This document shows, one piece after another, positions 28,408 to 37,554 of a DNA stretch of 64,000 nucleotides. The stretch comes from CADEED01 sp039931065 (GTDB lineage Bacteria > Pseudomonadota > Gammaproteobacteria > Steroidobacterales > Steroidobacteraceae). A program made the translations under genes and the position numbers. The stretch covers positions 1 to 64,000 of the forward strand of contig JBDTSP010000019.1 in NCBI GenBank assembly GCA_039931065.1, read 5' to 3'. Below the pieces are notes generated by a model. That model was not told the origin of the DNA, did not search any database, and saw only the letters and a list, made by a program, of their open reading frames with translations. Each line of letters starts with the position of its first letter. Position 1 is the stretch's first letter.

Positions 28408-28424
28408 GCCTGCCGGGCGCGAAC

Positions 28425-29198
28425 TCACTCTGCCGGCCACGCCGCGATGAACTCGTCGAAATGGGTTTGTTTGGCCTCGGTGAGCCACGCGCGTGTGCGC
28501 GCGAGCTCTTCTGCGAGCCCGGCATCCGTCAACCGGCCGCGCATGTGCTGAAAACGCAGGAACACCAGCCAGGTATTGATCACGTCCGTCTCGCAGTAGT
28601 GGCGGATGCGCGTAAGTTCGCCGCGCTGGTAGGCATCCCAGACCTGTGAACCGTCGAAGCCGAGTTTGCCAGGGTAACCCAGCAACATCGCGGCATCCGA
28701 CAACGAGGCGCGCGCGCGCGCCTGGTACCCGGACAAAACGTCCATGACGTCCATGTGTCGCCAGTGAAAACGGCCGAGATAGTTGTTGTAGCGGAAGGCG
28801 TTGTCTTCGTCGCCGGTCTCCCAGTATCGCGGCGCCTGGACTTTGAAGCGCAACGCGCGGTAATGCAGCACGGGCAGATCGAAGCCGCCGCCATTCCAGC
28901 TGACCAGATCGGGCGTGAATTTTTCGATGCCGTCGAAAAAGCGCAGGACCAGCTCGCGTTCGGTCGCGCTCTCGTCGCCCAGACTCCAGACGCGGAAGCC
29001 CTCGCGCGAGCGAAACGCGCACGAGATGGCGACGATGCGATGCTGGTCGTGCGGCAGGAAATCGCTGCTGGAATCCTGCCGCGCCTTGGCTTGCATCGCC
29101 TTGCCGACTTCATCGTCGGACAACCCCTCCAGACCGAACAACTTGCGGCCGAACTCGACGTCCGGAACGGTTTCGATGTCGAACACCAGCGTGTTCAT
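28425..29198 (-). CDS. PolB-like predicted 3'-5' exonuclease
   Basis: A 257-residue DnaQ-like fold. Motif ExoI VFDIETVP with catalytic Asp and Glu, ExoII SWNGGGFDLPVL, and ExoIII YCETDVINTW. It belongs to the family of stand-alone 3'-5' exonuclease domains related to PolB proofreading domains; the physiological substrate is unknown. It overlaps acpS by four bases (ATGA). Confidence 0.88.
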   Translation of the reverse strand: MNTLVFDIETVPDVEFGRKLFGLEGLSDDEVGKAMQAKARQDSSSDFLPHDQHRIVAISCAFRSREGFRVWSLGDESATERELVLRFFDGIEKFTPDLVSWNGGGFDLPVLHYRALRFKVQAPRYWETGDEDNAFRYNNYLGRFHWRHMDVMDVLSGYQARARASLSDAAMLLGYPGKLGFDGSQVWDAYQRGELTRIRHYCETDVINTWLVFLRFQHMRGRLTDAGLAEELARTRAWLTEAKQTHFDEFIAAWPAE

Positions 29199-29641
29199 TT
29201 CTTGCCCCGCGCGCCTTTCGCCTTACGCTTTGGTTTGACCATGGCCTTGGCCTTGGGTTTGGCGGCTGCTTCGAGCACGGCCACCGCCACGATAAGCCCG
29301 GCCTCGTCCGTCAGCGTGACGTGACCACAGCCGATGCCCAACTTCCGTCGCACCTTCTCGCCGCGCGGTGAATACACGACTTCGGGCCGGCCCCAGTTGT
29401 TCTGCACCACCCCGACGTCGCGAATCCAGATGCCATGTGCAAAGCCCGTCCCCATGGCCTTGACGATCGCCTCCTTGGCGGCAAAACGCATCGCGAGAAA
29501 GCGTTCTTTCCGCTTGGTTTTGCCGAGCTGGGCGAGTTCGCCGGGCATCAGCAAACGCCGGACGAAGTGGTCGCCGTACTTGTCGAACAGCTTCTTCACG
29601 CGCGCAGCCTCGAGCACATCGACGCCGATGCCGAAAATCAT
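29195..29641 (-). CDS. acpS: Holo-[acyl-carrier-protein] synthase with basic C-terminal tail
   Basis: Transfers 4'-phosphopantetheine from CoA to ACP. The Mg2+-binding Asp8 (GVDVLE) and Glu57 (RFAAKEA) are present. The catalytic domain ends near residue 124; the last about 24 residues are an added Lys/Arg/Ala tail (KPKAKAMVKPKRK) absent from typical AcpS (about 126 residues), perhaps for nucleic-acid or membrane contact. It sits between pdxJ and the exonuclease with four-base overlaps on both sides. Confidence 0.95.
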   Translation of the reverse strand: MIFGIGVDVLEAARVKKLFDKYGDHFVRRLLMPGELAQLGKTKRKERFLAMRFAAKEAIVKAMGTGFAHGIWIRDVGVVQNNWGRPEVVYSPRGEKVRRKLGIGCGHVTLTDEAGLIVAVAVLEAAAKPKAKAMVKPKRKAKGARGKK

Positions 29642-30375
29642 CGCCGCGCCCCGGCCATGAGGGTCTTCATTTCACGCACGGCCGCTTCGAGGCCCGTGAA
29701 AAGGGCACGCGCGATGATGCAATGGCCGATGTTGAGCTCGACGATTTCGTCGATGGCGGCGACGGGCGTTACGTTGTTGTAAGTGAGTCCGTGGCCCGCG
29801 TGCACCTCGAGCCCCAGGTTCGACGCGCGTTTCGCGGCGCTGGACAGTCGCTCGAGTTCGCGCGCCTGCGCCGACCCGCTCGCCTCGGCATAGCTGCCCG
29901 TGTGTAGTTCGATCACGGGCGCGCCGGAACGTTTGGCGGCTTCGATCTGCGCGAGATCCGGCGCGATGAACAACGCCACGCGAATCCCCGCCGCGGCGAG
30001 TTTGCGCACACCGCCGGCGATACGTTCGACGTCACCGGCCACGTCGAGCCCGCCTTCGGTCGTGATCTCCGCGCGCTTCTCGGGCACGAGGCAACAATCC
30101 TGCGGCAGCACTTTCAGGGCGATTCCGAGCATTTCGTCGGTCAGGCCCATCTCGAGATTCATGCGCGTCTGGAGCAGCGGCCGCAGCGCGTACACGTCGC
30201 GATCCTGGATGTGGCGCCGGTCCTCGCGCAGGTGCAGCGTGATGTTGTCGGCGCCCGCCTGTTCGGCCAGCAATGCAGCATGCACCGGATCGGGATACGC
30301 GACCCGGCGCGCTTGCCGCACCGTCGCCACGTGATCGATGTTTATGCCGAGTTCAATCGAGGGGTAGCGGCTCAT
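29638..30375 (-). CDS. pdxJ: Pyridoxine 5'-phosphate synthase
   Basis: Last step of the DXP-dependent vitamin B6 pathway, joining 1-deoxyxylulose phosphate with 3-amino-2-oxopropyl phosphate. TIM barrel with LGINIDHVATVRQAR at the N-terminus, LHLREDRRHI, and the GHGLTYNNV phosphate site. It has 245 residues (E. coli 243). ATG 30375 overlaps the recO stop (ATGA) and sets the start; the frame continues upstream without meaning. Confidence 0.97.
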   Translation of the reverse strand: MSRYPSIELGINIDHVATVRQARRVAYPDPVHAALLAEQAGADNITLHLREDRRHIQDRDVYALRPLLQTRMNLEMGLTDEMLGIALKVLPQDCCLVPEKRAEITTEGGLDVAGDVERIAGGVRKLAAAGIRVALFIAPDLAQIEAAKRSGAPVIELHTGSYAEASGSAQARELERLSSAAKRASNLGLEVHAGHGLTYNNVTPVAAIDEIVELNIGHCIIARALFTGLEAAVREMKTLMAGARR

Positions 30376-31076
30376 GATGCACCTCGCCGGGCCATCGAAC
30401 GCGCCACCGTGCGCGTGCGCAGCTCGCGGCCTTCCAGACAATGATCGAGCGCCTGGCGCAACACGCGGCGCGCCACATCGAGCGTCTCGCCGTCGTCTAG
30501 CGCTTCTTGCTGCAGGGCCAGCAGGCAGCGGCCCGAATACGCACCCGGTGCTTCGCGCACTTCGGACAGGCCTTCGCCCACGTGAAACTTGTAGTAGCTG
30601 CCCGACTCGATCGTGAACTCGAGTCCGTAACCGATGGAAGTGAGCAGCCGTTTCTCGAACACGCGCAAGCCCGGTTCCGGCTTGTCGTCGACACAGAGCC
30701 GGCGCAGCGCCTCGGCATAGTCGGCAAACAACTGCGGCTGCGGATCGTGGCGAGTCGTGAGACTGATGATCAGTTCGTTCAGATAGAAGCCGCTCATCAC
30801 CAGCCGCGCCGGCAATGGCAACGCCTCGCCACCCGGTTCCGCCGCGGTCATCTGCGCGGCATCGCCACGGCCCGACCACGACAGCAACAACGGGCGGAAC
30901 GGCATGAGCAGCGAGGCGAGCTTCGACTTCGGTCCGCGCGCGCCGCGCGCGAACAGGGTGATGCGGCCGTGACGCTCGCTGAACACATCGAGTATTCGGC
31001 TGGTGTCGCGATAGGCACGGCTGTGCAGCACGTAACCCGGTTCGAGCGTCATGCGTTCACGCGCCTGCACGTTCAT
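30372..31076 (-). CDS. recO: DNA repair protein RecO
   Basis: Helps RecR load RecA on SSB-coated DNA in the RecF pathway. N-terminal OB fold (YVLHSRAYRDTSRILDVFSE; ITLFARGARG) and a helical C-terminal domain; 234 residues (E. coli 242). ATG 31076 overlaps the era stop (ATGA), which selects this start. Confidence 0.95.
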   Translation of the reverse strand: MNVQARERMTLEPGYVLHSRAYRDTSRILDVFSERHGRITLFARGARGPKSKLASLLMPFRPLLLSWSGRGDAAQMTAAEPGGEALPLPARLVMSGFYLNELIISLTTRHDPQPQLFADYAEALRRLCVDDKPEPGLRVFEKRLLTSIGYGLEFTIESGSYYKFHVGEGLSEVREAPGAYSGRCLLALQQEALDDGETLDVARRVLRQALDHCLEGRELRTRTVARSMARRGAS

Positions 31077-31984
31077 TCCATGCCGAGCTGCGCGAGCGCG
31101 CGGGCATCGTCCGCCCAGTCTTCGCGCACCTTGACCCACAAATTGAGATGCAGGCGGCGACCGAGCCGCGTGTTCAATTCCTGCCGCGCCTTCTGGCCGA
31201 CGCGTTTCAAACGTTCGCCCTTGGCGCCGATCACGATGGGCTTCTGGCCGGCGCGGTCGACCCAGATGATCGCATCGATGACGAGTTGGCCGTCCTGCTC
31301 GCTTTTCTTTTCGATTTCCACCGCGATGCCGTACGGCACCTCTTCCACCAGTTCCATGGTGAGTTTCTCGCGGATGGTCTCCGTGATCTGAAAGTCTTCG
31401 CTGCGGTCAGTGCGCTGCTCTGGCGGAAACAGCTGCGGCGATTCGGGCAGCCGCGCGCTGATGACCTCGATCAGGCGATCGAGATTCACGTTTTTTTCCG
31501 CCGACACCGGCACCACGTCGTGGAAGGGATGTTTGGCCGCGAGCTCCGCCGTGAATGGCAGTAGCTGGTCCTTGGGATAAATCAGGTCGACCTTGTTGAT
31601 GACGGCGATGGACTCGCGGCCGGATTCGCGGATGCGCCGCAGGACTGCTTCGTCCTCTTCATAGAAACGCATGCCTTCGACGACGAAGACGACCAGATCC
31701 GCATCGGCCAGCGCCGCGGCCGCCGTGCGATTCATCGCGCGGTTGAGCGCGCGCTTCTCACCGAGGTGCAACCCGGGTGTGTCGACGAAGGCGAGCTGAA
31801 CACCGGGACGATTGAGCACGCCCAACACACGATGGCGCGTGGTCTGCGGCCGGGAGGTGACGATGGAGAGTTTCTCGCCGACCAGCGCGTTCAGCAGCGT
31901 CGACTTGCCGACGTTGGGGCGTCCGACCAGGGCGGCGAATCCTGCGCGAAATGGCCGTTCTTCAGTTTTGGTGGAATCAGACAT
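31073..31984 (-). CDS. era: GTPase Era
   Basis: Ribosome-assembly GTPase that binds the 3' end of 16S rRNA. G1 GRPNVGKST, G3 DTPG, G4 NKVD, G5 SAE, and a C-terminal KH domain (about 215-300, with the family GAKGERLKRVG loop). The length of 303 matches E. coli (301). Its start overlaps the rnc end by 8 bases, the standard rnc-era arrangement. Confidence 0.97.
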   Translation of the reverse strand: MSDSTKTEERPFRAGFAALVGRPNVGKSTLLNALVGEKLSIVTSRPQTTRHRVLGVLNRPGVQLAFVDTPGLHLGEKRALNRAMNRTAAAALADADLVVFVVEGMRFYEEDEAVLRRIRESGRESIAVINKVDLIYPKDQLLPFTAELAAKHPFHDVVPVSAEKNVNLDRLIEVISARLPESPQLFPPEQRTDRSEDFQITETIREKLTMELVEEVPYGIAVEIEKKSEQDGQLVIDAIIWVDRAGQKPIVIGAKGERLKRVGQKARQELNTRLGRRLHLNLWVKVREDWADDARALAQLGME

Positions 31985-32669
31985 TGAGTCCTAATGCGGT
32001 CAGTGCCGCCTGCGCTGCGACTTGTTCGGCACGCCGGCGGCTCGGCCCCTCGCCCAGGGTTTCGAGCGAAGCGTGCGGGATGGAAACGGAAACCACGAAA
32101 ATCTGCGCATGCGGTTCGCCGCTGGTGCTCTTCACCGTGTAAAGCGGCAGTGGACGTCCATTGGCCTGCAGGTGTTCCTGCAGACGTGTCTTGGCGTCCT
32201 TGAGGGTGGATGGCTCGGGCAACGACGCGATGCGTGCCTCGAACATCGGCCCTAACAATATTCGCGCCGTCTCGAGGCCGCCATCCAGATACAGCGCGCC
32301 GCACAGCGCTTCGAATGCGTCCGCCAGGATCGACTGCCGCCGGAAACCGCCGGTCTTGAGTTCACCCGACCCGAGCAACAGCAACTCGCCGAGCTGCATC
32401 GCCTGAGCGATTTCGGCCAGCGGCTCCTCGCTGACCAGCCGCGACCGCAGCCGCGACAGGTCGCCTTCGCTCGCGGTTGGAAACTCGCGGTACAGCCGCT
32501 CGGACAGCAGCAGGTTGAGCACCGAGTCCCCCAGGAACTCGAGCCGCTCGTTGTTAGGCCCGTCGGCGCTGCGATGCGTGAGCGCAAGAACGAACAGCGC
32601 GCGTTCGCGCGGCTCATAACCCAGCCGCGCGGTGAGCGCATCCGCCTGGCTGGTTGGCGTCAGGCCCAT
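31977..32669 (-). CDS. rnc: Ribonuclease III
   Basis: Double-strand-specific endonuclease for rRNA processing and mRNA control. The catalytic signature NERLEFLGDSVL is at about 40-51, with a second acidic site in DAFEALCGALYLD. The dsRNA-binding domain is at about 157-226 (KDAKTRLQEHLQANGRPLP). It has 230 residues (E. coli 226). I chose ATG 32669, 14 bases after the DUF4845 gene. Confidence 0.97.
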   Translation of the reverse strand: MGLTPTSQADALTARLGYEPRERALFVLALTHRSADGPNNERLEFLGDSVLNLLLSERLYREFPTASEGDLSRLRSRLVSEEPLAEIAQAMQLGELLLLGSGELKTGGFRRQSILADAFEALCGALYLDGGLETARILLGPMFEARIASLPEPSTLKDAKTRLQEHLQANGRPLPLYTVKSTSGEPHAQIFVVSVSIPHASLETLGEGPSRRRAEQVAAQAALTALGLNV

Positions 32670-32683
32670 GAGCGCGCCTTCAT

Positions 32684-33049
32684 TCAGTCGATGACCACCG
32701 CTTTCTTGAACGACATGAGCAGGTACAGATTGCCGAACAACGGCGTGGTCGTCTCGTAGTCCGCCGCCATTTCCCACCCCTTGTCGCCCTTCGTGATCAC
32801 GATGTCGGACGCCTTGGGATTGTCCACGTAGCCGGTATCGAAACGCTTTTCGACCGCGCTGCGGATCGCCTGGACGGTGAGTGCCTCATCGCTTTTCAGC
32901 TTTACGGCAGTTTCAGACAACGCCTGGCTGACCTTGTAGTAGTTGAGATATTCGGGGCCGACGCGAATACCCGCGTAGACCACTATTGCCATCGGGACCA
33001 GCAGGAAGATCCAGCCGATCATCGTCACTCCACGTTGTTTGTGCATCAT
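32684..33049 (-). CDS. DUF4845 membrane protein
   Basis: A 121-residue protein of a family regularly encoded between lepB and rnc. The basic N-terminus is followed by a pilin-like hydrophobic helix (GVTMIGWIFLLVPMAIVVYAG), then a soluble domain with YLNYYKVSQAL. Function is unknown. Strong Shine-Dalgarno GGGAGGG precedes a double ATG (33049 and 33046). Confidence 0.88.
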   Translation of the reverse strand: MMHKQRGVTMIGWIFLLVPMAIVVYAGIRVGPEYLNYYKVSQALSETAVKLKSDEALTVQAIRSAVEKRFDTGYVDNPKASDIVITKGDKGWEMAADYETTTPLFGNLYLLMSFKKAVVID

Positions 33050-33068
33050 GTGCCCTCCCAAGTGTCGA

Positions 33069-34379
33069 TCATTCAATGCTCTTGCCGATCCGGCCCCAAT
33101 TGAACAGGCTGGAACGCTGCGTATCGAAATTGAACCAGATCCGGGTCGCTTTGCCGACCAGATTCTGATCGGGGACCAATCCCCAGACGCGGCTGTCGGC
33201 GCTGTTGTCGCGATTGTCACCGATCATCAGGTAGTGCCCGGCCGGCACCACGTCGAAAACGTAGTCATTGCTGTCGCCTGTGCCCGGCGCGGCCGATTCC
33301 TGACAAACCCAGCCGCCGATTTCCCGCGCGATGTGTTTGCGGTCGCAGTTCAGCAGCGGGTCTGGGTTGCCCGACATAGCGTAATTGCGCGCTCCCTGCA
33401 GGCCGATCGGCGACGGGCAAGACATGACCTGATGGGTGTGCTGCCCGAGAACTTCGGTGGATAGACGCACGCCCGAATAACAACCGTCGGCGAAAGTGCC
33501 GTTGCTCTCGAGTTCGATCGTCTGGCCATTCACGATGAGGTGGTCATCGTGAATTTCGATGCGGTCGCCCGGCAGGCCTACCAGGCGCTTGATGTAGTTG
33601 ATCTTCGGATCGGGCGGATAACGGAACACCACCACGTCGCCGCGCTGCGGCGAACCCGTATCGATGAATTTCTCATTGAGCACCGGCAGGCGCAGGCCGT
33701 ACGCGAATTTGTTCACCACGATGAAGTCGCCGTCGAGCAGCGTGGGCATCATCGAATCGGAAGGAATGCGAAATGGCTCGAAGATGAACGCGCGCACGAT
33801 CAGCACGATGAACGCCACCGGGAAGAAGCTGCGTGCGTAATCGACGGTGCCGGGTTCGGGCAGCTTCGGATCGCGCTTCTTTCGAAACACGAAATGGTCG
33901 ACGGCCCAGACCACGCCCGTCGCGACCGACAGCAGGAACAGGACCAGGCTGAAGTCGAGCGTCTCGGCGCTGATCATGCGCACGACCACGGCGACCACCA
34001 GGAGCGGCAACACCGCATAGGCGGCGCGCACCAGCGGCGGATCCTTGACGTCGGCGGAACCTGCGGCCGCGACCCGGCGCGGCGCCAGGAACCAGCTGTC
34101 GATCGCGCACCACAGGCCGATGGGCGCCGCGAACCAGCTGAGCGGAATCGCGACTTCCTTCACCCAGCCGAACACCACGTTCGTGCCGATGTACCGCATC
34201 AACGCGATGATCGTCACCGGCAGCAGGTAGTAGCAGACGCGCACCCACTGGGGACCCGGGGCCGGCTCGCCCGCTTCGTTTCGGGGCCGCTTCGGTTCCT
34301 GGACAAACTTGTCGTACAGGCAAATCAACGCGACGGGGATCAACAGCCAGGCGCCAATCATGGTCAGTGTGTTGGACAT
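33069..34379 (-). CDS. lepB: Signal peptidase I with enlarged membrane region
   Basis: Removes signal peptides from exported proteins on the outer face of the inner membrane. Catalytic Ser209 (FRIPSDSMMPTL) and Lys264 (YIKRLVGLPGD) are both present, as is the GDNRDNSADSR box. The N-terminal 200 residues predict about six membrane helices (near 7-22, 46-65, 70-93, 120-137, 142-165, 185-200), against two in E. coli LepB (324 residues); this protein has 436. It lies between lepA and DUF4845 as usual. Confidence 0.95.
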   Translation of the reverse strand: MSNTLTMIGAWLLIPVALICLYDKFVQEPKRPRNEAGEPAPGPQWVRVCYYLLPVTIIALMRYIGTNVVFGWVKEVAIPLSWFAAPIGLWCAIDSWFLAPRRVAAAGSADVKDPPLVRAAYAVLPLLVVAVVVRMISAETLDFSLVLFLLSVATGVVWAVDHFVFRKKRDPKLPEPGTVDYARSFFPVAFIVLIVRAFIFEPFRIPSDSMMPTLLDGDFIVVNKFAYGLRLPVLNEKFIDTGSPQRGDVVVFRYPPDPKINYIKRLVGLPGDRIEIHDDHLIVNGQTIELESNGTFADGCYSGVRLSTEVLGQHTHQVMSCPSPIGLQGARNYAMSGNPDPLLNCDRKHIAREIGGWVCQESAAPGTGDSNDYVFDVVPAGHYLMIGDNRDNSADSRVWGLVPDQNLVGKATRIWFNFDTQRSSLFNWGRIGKSIE

Positions 34380-34385
34380 GAGCGC

Positions 34386-36179
34386 CTACTTTTTCCCGAT
34401 CTTGAGCACGGCAAGGAACGCTTCCTGGGGAATCTCCACTGAGCCGACCTGCTTCATGCGCTTCTTGCCCTCTTTCTGCTTCTCGAGCAGCTTCTTCTTG
34501 CGAGAAATGTCGCCGCCGTAACACTTGGCCAACACGTTTTTGCGCAGTGCCTTGACCGTCGAACGCGCGATGATATGGCTGCCGATCGCCGCCTGCACCG
34601 CCACCTCGAACATCTGGCGCGGAATCAGTTCCTGCATCTTGTCGACCATCTCGCGGCCACGTTGATAGGCGCTGTCCTTGTGCACGATCATCGCCAACGC
34701 GTCGACCTTGTCGTCGTTGATGAGGATGTCGAGCTTCACGAGCGGCGCATCTTCGAAGTGACTGAAGTCGTAGTCGAACGAGGCATAACCGCGGCTGGTG
34801 GATTTGAGGCGGTCGAAGAAATCCAGCACCACTTCCGCCAGCGGCATCTCGTACTGCAGCGACACCTGGTTACCGACGTACAACATCTTCTTCTGTCGTC
34901 CGCGTTTCTCGTTGCAGAGCTTGAGCACGCCACCGACGTGATCCGGCGGCACCAGGATGTTGGCGATGATGATGGGCTCGCGCAACTCGTCGATCTTGTC
35001 GACCGGCGGTAGTTTGGTCGGGTTGTCGACGAACGAGACCACACCGTCGGTGGTCTTCACTTCGTAGATGACCGTCGGGGCGCTGGTGATCAGCTCGATC
35101 TGGTATTCGCGCTCGAGCCGCTCCTGCACGATGTCCATGTGCAGCAGGCCGAGGAAACCGACGCGGAAGCCGAAGCCGAGCGCGCCTGAGACTTCCGGCT
35201 CGTAATGCAGAGCGGAGTCGTTGAGGCGCAGCTTCGCCAGTGCGTCGCGGAATTTTTCGTAGTCGTCGGAAACGATCGGGAACATGCCCGCGAACACGCG
35301 CGGCTGGACCTGCTTGAAACCCGGCACCGGCTCCGTGGCCTGCTTGTGTTCGAGCGTGATCGTGTCGCCGACCGGCGCGCCGTCGATTTCCTTGATGCCG
35401 GCGATGACGAAACCCACATCGCCCGGGCCGAGCAGGTTCGCCGGCACGGACTTCGGAGTGAAGCGGCCGAGCTTGTCGACCTGGTGCGTGCGTCCGGTCG
35501 ACATCACGCGGATCTTGTCATTGACTTTGATGCTGCCGTTGAAGATGCGCACCAGCGTCACGACGCCGACGTAGTTGTCGAACCACGAATCGACGATCAA
35601 TGCCTGCAGCGGCGCGTCCGGATCGCCCTTCGGCTGCGGAATGCGCGCCACGAGCATCTCGAGCAGTTCGGGCACGCCTTCGCCGGTCTTGGCGGAGACC
35701 AGGCAGGCATCGGTGGCGGAGATTCCGATGATCTCTTCGATTTCCTTCACCACGCGCTGCGGGTCGGCCGACGGCAGGTCGATCTTGTTGATCACGGGCA
35801 CGACTTCGAGGCCCTGGCTGATCGCCGTGTTGCAGTTCGCGACGCTCTGCGCCTCGACTCCCTGCGAGGCATCGACCACCAACAAGGCGCCGTCGCAGGC
35901 CGCGAGCGAGCGCGACACTTCATAGGAGAAGTCGACGTGCCCGGGCGTGTCGATGAGGTTCAGCTGGTAACGCTCGCCGTCTTTGGCGTTGTAATAGAGA
36001 GTGACCGCCTGCGCCTTGATCGTGATGCCGCGCTCACGTTCGAGTTCGAGGGAGTCCAGCACCTGGTCCTGCATCTCGCGGGCTTCGAGGCCGCCGCAGA
36101 GCTGGATGAGTCGGTCGGCCAGGGTGGATTTGCCGTGGTCGACGTGGGCGATGATCGAAAAGTTACGTGTCCGTTGCAT
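34386..36179 (-). CDS. lepA: Elongation factor 4
   Basis: Translational GTPase LepA/EF4, which binds ribosomes and affects initiation and back-translocation. G1 AHVDHGKST, DTPGHVDF, NKID; the LepA-specific C-terminal domain ends with KKLLEKQKEGKKRMKQVG. It has 597 residues (E. coli 599). ATG 36179 gives the standard start; the frame stays open upstream into a 65-base gap after the glutaredoxin-like gene. Confidence 0.97.
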   Translation of the reverse strand: MQRTRNFSIIAHVDHGKSTLADRLIQLCGGLEAREMQDQVLDSLELERERGITIKAQAVTLYYNAKDGERYQLNLIDTPGHVDFSYEVSRSLAACDGALLVVDASQGVEAQSVANCNTAISQGLEVVPVINKIDLPSADPQRVVKEIEEIIGISATDACLVSAKTGEGVPELLEMLVARIPQPKGDPDAPLQALIVDSWFDNYVGVVTLVRIFNGSIKVNDKIRVMSTGRTHQVDKLGRFTPKSVPANLLGPGDVGFVIAGIKEIDGAPVGDTITLEHKQATEPVPGFKQVQPRVFAGMFPIVSDDYEKFRDALAKLRLNDSALHYEPEVSGALGFGFRVGFLGLLHMDIVQERLEREYQIELITSAPTVIYEVKTTDGVVSFVDNPTKLPPVDKIDELREPIIIANILVPPDHVGGVLKLCNEKRGRQKKMLYVGNQVSLQYEMPLAEVVLDFFDRLKSTSRGYASFDYDFSHFEDAPLVKLDILINDDKVDALAMIVHKDSAYQRGREMVDKMQELIPRQMFEVAVQAAIGSHIIARSTVKALRKNVLAKCYGGDISRKKKLLEKQKEGKKRMKQVGSVEIPQEAFLAVLKIGKK

Positions 36180-36244
36180 CAGGTGAGGTCGGCCTGCCGC
36201 CGTACCTTTGGAAGCGCGATTGCTCCACCCGGCACCGGCAAAAA

Positions 36245-36514
36245 CTAGCGCGGGAGTATAGCGGGGGCGCGCCCTACGAGCCTTAAAAGTTCGTTGGAAT
36301 TCAGCGTGTAATGACAAACGACGCTGCCATCGAGCAGCAGCACCGGTACCTTGAGCCCAAACTGCCGGGTCAGCTCCGGGTCGGAGTCGACATCGACGAT
36401 GGAAACCGGCGGGATGGTCTGTGCGCGTTCGAGCCCGGCGAGCTCGAGCAGCATGTCTTCACAGAGGTGGCAGCCCTCGCGGCTCAGGACCACGAGACCG
36501 GCCGGCAGGGCCAT
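36245..36514 (-). CDS. Glutaredoxin-like small thioredoxin-fold protein
   Basis: An 89-residue thioredoxin-fold protein of the DUF836/glutaredoxin-like family: LVVLSREGCHLCEDM with CxxC (C15, C18), cis-Pro region KVPVLLLDG. Its role is unknown. ATG 36514 is 14 bases after rseB; sequence upstream in frame overlaps rseB and is not coding. The position between rseB and lepA is shared with related gammaproteobacteria. Confidence 0.85.
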   Translation of the reverse strand: MALPAGLVVLSREGCHLCEDMLLELAGLERAQTIPPVSIVDVDSDPELTRQFGLKVPVLLLDGSVVCHYTLNSNELLRLVGRAPAILPR

Positions 36515-36528
36515 GACTTGCAGCCGCT

Positions 36529-37554
36529 CTACTTGCGACGCGGCGTGGCCGGCGCCAGGCCCAGCCCTTCCGTGGCCGAAGCAGCGCCCTTGGAGGCTTT
36601 GACCTGCTTGGCGATCAGCTCGACCGTGCTCGGAGGTACTTCGCCAACCGCGGTGATCTGATGGCCGTCGACGACGGTGGAATACGCGGACGACGAGCCC
36701 ACGCGCGCCGGACCTTCTGCGCCCGCCGAATTTGCCGGGCGCGCCTCGACGAATACCGAGACCGAGGCGATGCCGTCGGTATAAACCAGATGTGCGACGG
36801 GCTCGCTCGATCCGGGCATTGCCTGTGCCGAGCGGGTCGCCATGCGGAAGCCGGGCGGCAATCTCATCGCTTCCCACAATGCGGGCGGCACCGTGCTGGC
36901 CACTTGCCGTTCGGCACGCAGCCAGGTGTAGGTGGACGCGTCCATCTGCGGTTTGAACATGGAATCGGGAATGCGCTCGGGCAGATCGATGTTCGAAAAC
37001 ACGATCTGCTCGATCACCTGGCCGGAATGATCGCAGAGCTGGGTCTTGAGCGGCATCGAAGTCTGCTCGTCGATCCACAGACGATACCCGTAGCGATATT
37101 CGTCGCGCGGATGCAGCGCAACCACGCGCGTGGTGCGACCGAGCAGGCGCTCGCGTTCACCGCCGCGGATTTCATAGACGAGCGCGTCACCCTGATCCAG
37201 CGAAGGAAGCGCGCCGAGCAGCGGACCGTCGGGAGCGCGCCGCTCGACCAGCACTTCGCGCCGGTCCGGGAAATAACAGGTGAGTTCGTTACCCTCGCGA
37301 ATGAATTCGCGGCCCGGGCCATCGAGCGAGAGCAGCCGCTCGGATACATCGCCGCCGCGGACACGGTGGATGATGCGCAAGGTTTCGACGCGGCCGCCGT
37401 GATTGTGCGTGAACACGCCGATGTAGTTGCGCGTGGTGAGCGCGTGATTCATGCGCTCCAGCCACTCCTTGGGCTCGGCGCCCAATGCCACGCCGACTCC
37501 GATCAGGAACGTGAGCGCGGCAACACGAGCGGTGACGGCGCGATCAAGGCGCAT
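36529..37554 (-). CDS. rseB: Sigma-E regulatory protein RseB/MucB
   Basis: Periplasmic protein that binds RseA and protects it from DegS-type cleavage until it senses stray LPS or lipoproteins. Signal peptide (cleavage near ALG-AEPK), a LolA-like N-terminal domain (about 30-200) and a smaller C-terminal domain (about 220-320) as in MucB_RseB. Its start overlaps rseA by 11 bases. Confidence 0.93.
   Translation of the reverse strand: MRLDRAVTARVAALTFLIGVGVALGAEPKEWLERMNHALTTRNYIGVFTHNHGGRVETLRIIHRVRGGDVSERLLSLDGPGREFIREGNELTCYFPDRREVLVERRAPDGPLLGALPSLDQGDALVYEIRGGERERLLGRTTRVVALHPRDEYRYGYRLWIDEQTSMPLKTQLCDHSGQVIEQIVFSNIDLPERIPDSMFKPQMDASTYTWLRAERQVASTVPPALWEAMRLPPGFRMATRSAQAMPGSSEPVAHLVYTDGIASVSVFVEARPANSAGAEGPARVGSSSAYSTVVDGHQITAVGEVPPSTVELIAKQVKASKGAASATEGLGLAPATPRRK

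Noticed and set aside
33540..34442. Open frame on the plus strand opposite lepB
   Set aside because: His/Arg/Gln-rich antisense shadow of a clear signal peptidase gene.
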